Positions 13,014-14,265 of a DNA stretch of 14,265 nt are shown here, one piece after another (positions within the stretch are counted from its first letter, which is position 1; each line of letters begins with the position of its first letter). Both the position numbers and the translations under genes were made by a program. The notes below the pieces were generated by a model. That model worked only from the letters and a program-made list of their open reading frames with translations. It was not told where the DNA came from and did no database searches. This DNA comes from Promethearchaeota archaeon (GTDB lineage Archaea; Asgardarchaeota; Lokiarchaeia; Sigyniarchaeales; SOKP01). The stretch is from the NCBI GenBank assembly GCA_030615145.1, contig JAUWZT010000063.1:1-14265 (forward strand), in the 5' to 3' direction.

Positions 13014-13493
13014 ATGCGAAAATTCCCAAAAAAAGTTAGGAAAATGAGAGGGACCCGTACACATGGATATGGAAGAGTAGGGCAACATCGAAAGGCAGGT
13101 CAGAGAGCTGGAAAAGGTAAAACAACCCAATGGAAGAAAAGTAAAAAATCCTATTATCTCAAGCAAAAAGAACTTGGGTTCCCAGACCCAGATTGGGATT
13201 TTGGAAAAAAAGGTTTTAAAAGACCACAAGATATTAATCGTATTTATCAAGTAAATGCTCTAAATGTAAAAGATTTAGATTCAAAAATAGATGAATTAAC
13301 TAAAAATAACATAGCCTCAAAATCGGGAAATACTTATACGATTGATTTAAAAAATGTAAATATTCAAAAAATCTTAGGTCGTGGAGAAATTAATAAAAAA
13401 ATTAATATTACAGTTAATAAAGCTTCTAAAAGAGCTATTGAGAAAATCGAATCTGCTGGTGGAAAAGTAACGCTTCTTTCGCAAGCAGAATGA
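13014..13493 (+). CDS. rpl15: Large-subunit ribosomal protein uL15
   Basis: This 159-residue protein is archaeal uL15, a large-subunit assembly protein. The basic N-terminus KKVRKMRGTRTHGYGRVGQHRKAGQRAGKGKT (6-37) is the Gly/Arg-rich arm of the family. GFKRPQDINRIYQVNALNVKDLDSKIDEL (68-96) and the C-terminal LGRGEINKKINITVNKASKRAIEKIESAGGKVTLL (122-156) form the globular part. A strong SD, GGAAGGTGA (12996-13004), precedes the ATG by 9 nt. It is the last gene of the operon here; the secY gene that often follows it in archaea is missing. Confidence 0.95.
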   Translation: MRKFPKKVRKMRGTRTHGYGRVGQHRKAGQRAGKGKTTQWKKSKKSYYLKQKELGFPDPDWDFGKKGFKRPQDINRIYQVNALNVKDLDSKIDELTKNNIASKSGNTYTIDLKNVNIQKILGRGEINKKINITVNKASKRAIEKIESAGGKVTLLSQAE

Positions 13494-13507
13494 TTAACTC
13501 ATTATTA

Positions 13508-13532
13508 TTTTTTGCCTATCTTTTTTATTTTT
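13508..13532 (+). terminator. T-tract terminator of the ribosomal operon
   Basis: Three T-tracts (T6, T6, T5) begin about 15 nt after the uL15 stop codon, the pattern expected for archaeal oligo-T termination. There is no stable hairpin. The gap 13494-13670 also contains the palindrome and the minus-strand T-tract listed next. Confidence 0.6.
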
Positions 13533-13613
13533 GAAATTCCTTAAAATATCTTTAAATTATCTGTAAATTTACACTCTCTTATTTTTAATAGATTAAATAT
13601 CTATTGAAAGACC

Positions 13614-13631
13614 TTCATGGAATTCCATGAA
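13614..13631. repeat. 18 bp perfect palindrome between convergent genes
   Basis: TTCATGGAATTCCATGAA is self-complementary across all 18 bases. It lies between the T-tract terminators of uL15 and the Roadblock gene, outside any coding region. It could be a dimer-protein site or a transcript-end hairpin for either strand. No partner gene or second copy was noticed. Confidence 0.55.
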
Positions 13632-13640
13632 AGGGAAATT

Positions 13641-13648
13641 AAAAAAAA
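13641..13648 (-). terminator. T8 tract after the Roadblock gene
   Basis: Eight A residues on the plus strand read as T8 on the minus strand, about 23-30 nt beyond the stop codon of the Roadblock gene. This fits archaeal termination. Confidence 0.5.
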
Positions 13649-13670
13649 CTTTAGGATTTAATCTAATAAT

Positions 13671-14108
13671 TTATAAAGTATGCAAATCCCGCGTTTCAAT
13701 TCTCTTAAGAACGGGCTCCATTTCTTTAAAGGTTTTACGGATTTTGTGGAAATAATAGCCAAGTTTATATGATTTACTGCAATTAGTAAATAGCATGAAG
13801 TTATTGTCTGAATCTCCAACTAAAATAATAGTATAACCTTTTACTCCTCTAATTACAATTTCTTTTAAATCTCCTTGTCCTAAACCACTACTAATTTTTT
13901 CTCCCAATGAAATTAATGTGGCAGGGCTCGCACTATAAATATCTGCTACAATATCGGCAGTTTCAGAGCTAGCTATTCTCAATCCCGTTTTTGATACGAT
14001 TGCAGAACCCTCCAAATCTGTAGAACTTTCTAACTTCTCTAAATTTTGCATAATTTCCCCCAATATTTCTGGATCTATGTTAATTTCTGACGCTTCAATT
14101 TTTTCCAT
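13671..14108 (-). CDS. Roadblock/LC7 domain protein
   Basis: This 145-residue protein has a single Roadblock/LC7 domain, about residues 12-115. The pattern is a first helix (PEILGEIMQNLEKLES, 13-28), a strand (GSAIVSKTGLRIASS, 34-48), a long helix (ADIYSASPATLISLGEKISSGLG, 55-77), then strands (KEIVIRGVKGYTIILVG, 82-98) and a further strand (NFMLFTNC, 103-110), followed by a C-terminal helix (LGYYFHKIRKTFKEMEPVLKRI). Roadblock proteins form dimers that bind or regulate small Ras-like GTPases and membranes, and Asgard archaea have many of them. No GTPase gene is in the window. SD GAGGTT (minus strand, 14114-14119) lies 5 nt before the ATG. It follows the unidentified CDS at the right edge by 41 bp and may share its operon. 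Confidence 0.8.
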   Translation of the reverse strand: MEKIEASEINIDPEILGEIMQNLEKLESSTDLEGSAIVSKTGLRIASSETADIVADIYSASPATLISLGEKISSGLGQGDLKEIVIRGVKGYTIILVGDSDNNFMLFTNCSKSYKLGYYFHKIRKTFKEMEPVLKRIETRDLHTL

Positions 14109-14142
14109 TTTAACAACCTCACTTAATAATATTAATTAATTC

Positions 14143-14182
14143 AGCAAATTTAAATCTTTTTTAGCAAATTTAAATCTTTTTT
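14143..14182. repeat. Perfect 20 bp tandem duplication
   Basis: AGCAAATTTAAATCTTTTTT occurs at 14143-14162 and again, without a gap, at 14163-14182. On the minus strand each copy reads AAAAAAGATTTAAATTTGCT, which contains a purine-rich stretch followed by a TATA-like TTTAAAT. The copies lie 35-74 bp upstream of the Roadblock ATG and also overlap the 3' end of the CDS at the right edge. Because 20 is not a multiple of three, the second copy is read in another frame. Confidence 0.85.
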
Positions 14183-14265
14183 AGATTTCAATGTGAAACT
14201 CCGTAATTCTTTTAGAGCGATTGGATCCCCTTTTTTCACGGTTTGGTCTTTTGTGTCAATCCCTA
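14150..14265 (-). CDS. Unidentified protein, C-terminal 37 residues
   Basis: On the minus strand the frame starting at 14263 is open from the right edge to a TAA at 14152-14150. It begins GIDTKDQTVKKGDPIALKEL and ends NLLKKI, a mixed hydrophilic sequence with normal codon choice for this genome. The other two minus-strand frames meet stops early. The product cannot be recognised from 37 residues. It would be the upstream neighbour of the Roadblock gene, 41 bp away and possibly cotranscribed. The last residues come from the 20 bp tandem duplication. With one copy only the protein would end DLNLLN, so the duplication has changed its C-terminus. Confidence 0.55.
   Translation of the reverse strand, partial: GIDTKDQTVKKGDPIALKELRSFTLKSKKDLNLLKKI

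Noticed and set aside
1..14265. CRISPR array, tRNA, rRNA or transposon
   Set aside because: No spaced repeats, cloverleaf sequence, rRNA-like stretch, transposase or terminal inverted repeats were found on either strand.

Overview
This window is archaeal. Its ribosomal proteins include families absent from bacteria (eS4, eL19, eL32), the RNase P subunit Rnp1/Rpp29 lies inside the cluster, and uS17, uS14 and uS5 have the archaeal/eukaryotic form. The DNA is strongly AT-rich. Many genes have Shine-Dalgarno (SD) sites of the GAGGTGAT type, and T-tracts follow the operon. A Roadblock/LC7 protein sits beside the cluster, and several ribosomal proteins carry charged tails. Together these suggest an Asgard (Promethearchaeota) archaeon; that lineage call is an inference, not a proof.

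Layout. Positions 1-3741 hold accessory metabolic genes: the end of a PQQ/WD-like beta-propeller protein and a class II glutamine amidotransferase (+), a small two-helix membrane protein (-), and, divergent from it, a ribokinase followed by a mannose-6-phosphate-isomerase-like cupin (+). The control region between the membrane protein and ribokinase contains an 11+11 bp inverted repeat and a 14 bp perfect palindrome at the predicted transcription start. Positions 3742-3976 are non-coding and carry a T-rich terminator region, a small inverted repeat and a TATA-like promoter.

Positions 3977-13493 are one long, tightly packed ribosomal operon: uS19, uL22, uS3, uL29, Rnp1, uS17, uL14, uL24, eS4, uL5, uS14, uS8, uL6, eL32, eL19, uL18, uS5, uL30, uL15. 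Gaps run from 0 to about 45 bp. The order matches the archaeal S10/spc cluster, but uL3-uL4-uL23-uL2 are missing upstream, aIF1/SUI1 is missing between uL29 and Rnp1, and secY does not follow uL15. The uS14 gene is only 48 codons. uS8 appears to start at an ATA codon.

Positions 13494-13670 are a convergent intergenic region with T-tract terminators for both sides and an 18 bp perfect palindrome. On the minus strand follow the Roadblock/LC7 gene and, upstream of it, the last 37 codons of an unidentified protein that runs off the right edge. A perfect 20 bp tandem duplication overlaps the end of that reading frame.

The operon supplies both ribosomal subunits plus one protein of the tRNA-processing RNase P. 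The ribokinase-cupin pair looks like a small sugar-phosphate module. I see no CRISPR array, tRNA, rRNA or insertion sequence, and no clear new defence or mobile system. The best leads are the ATA start of uS8, the charged ribosomal tails, the cut-down operon, the palindromic ribokinase control region, the cupin lacking a metal-ligand histidine, and the 20 bp duplication.
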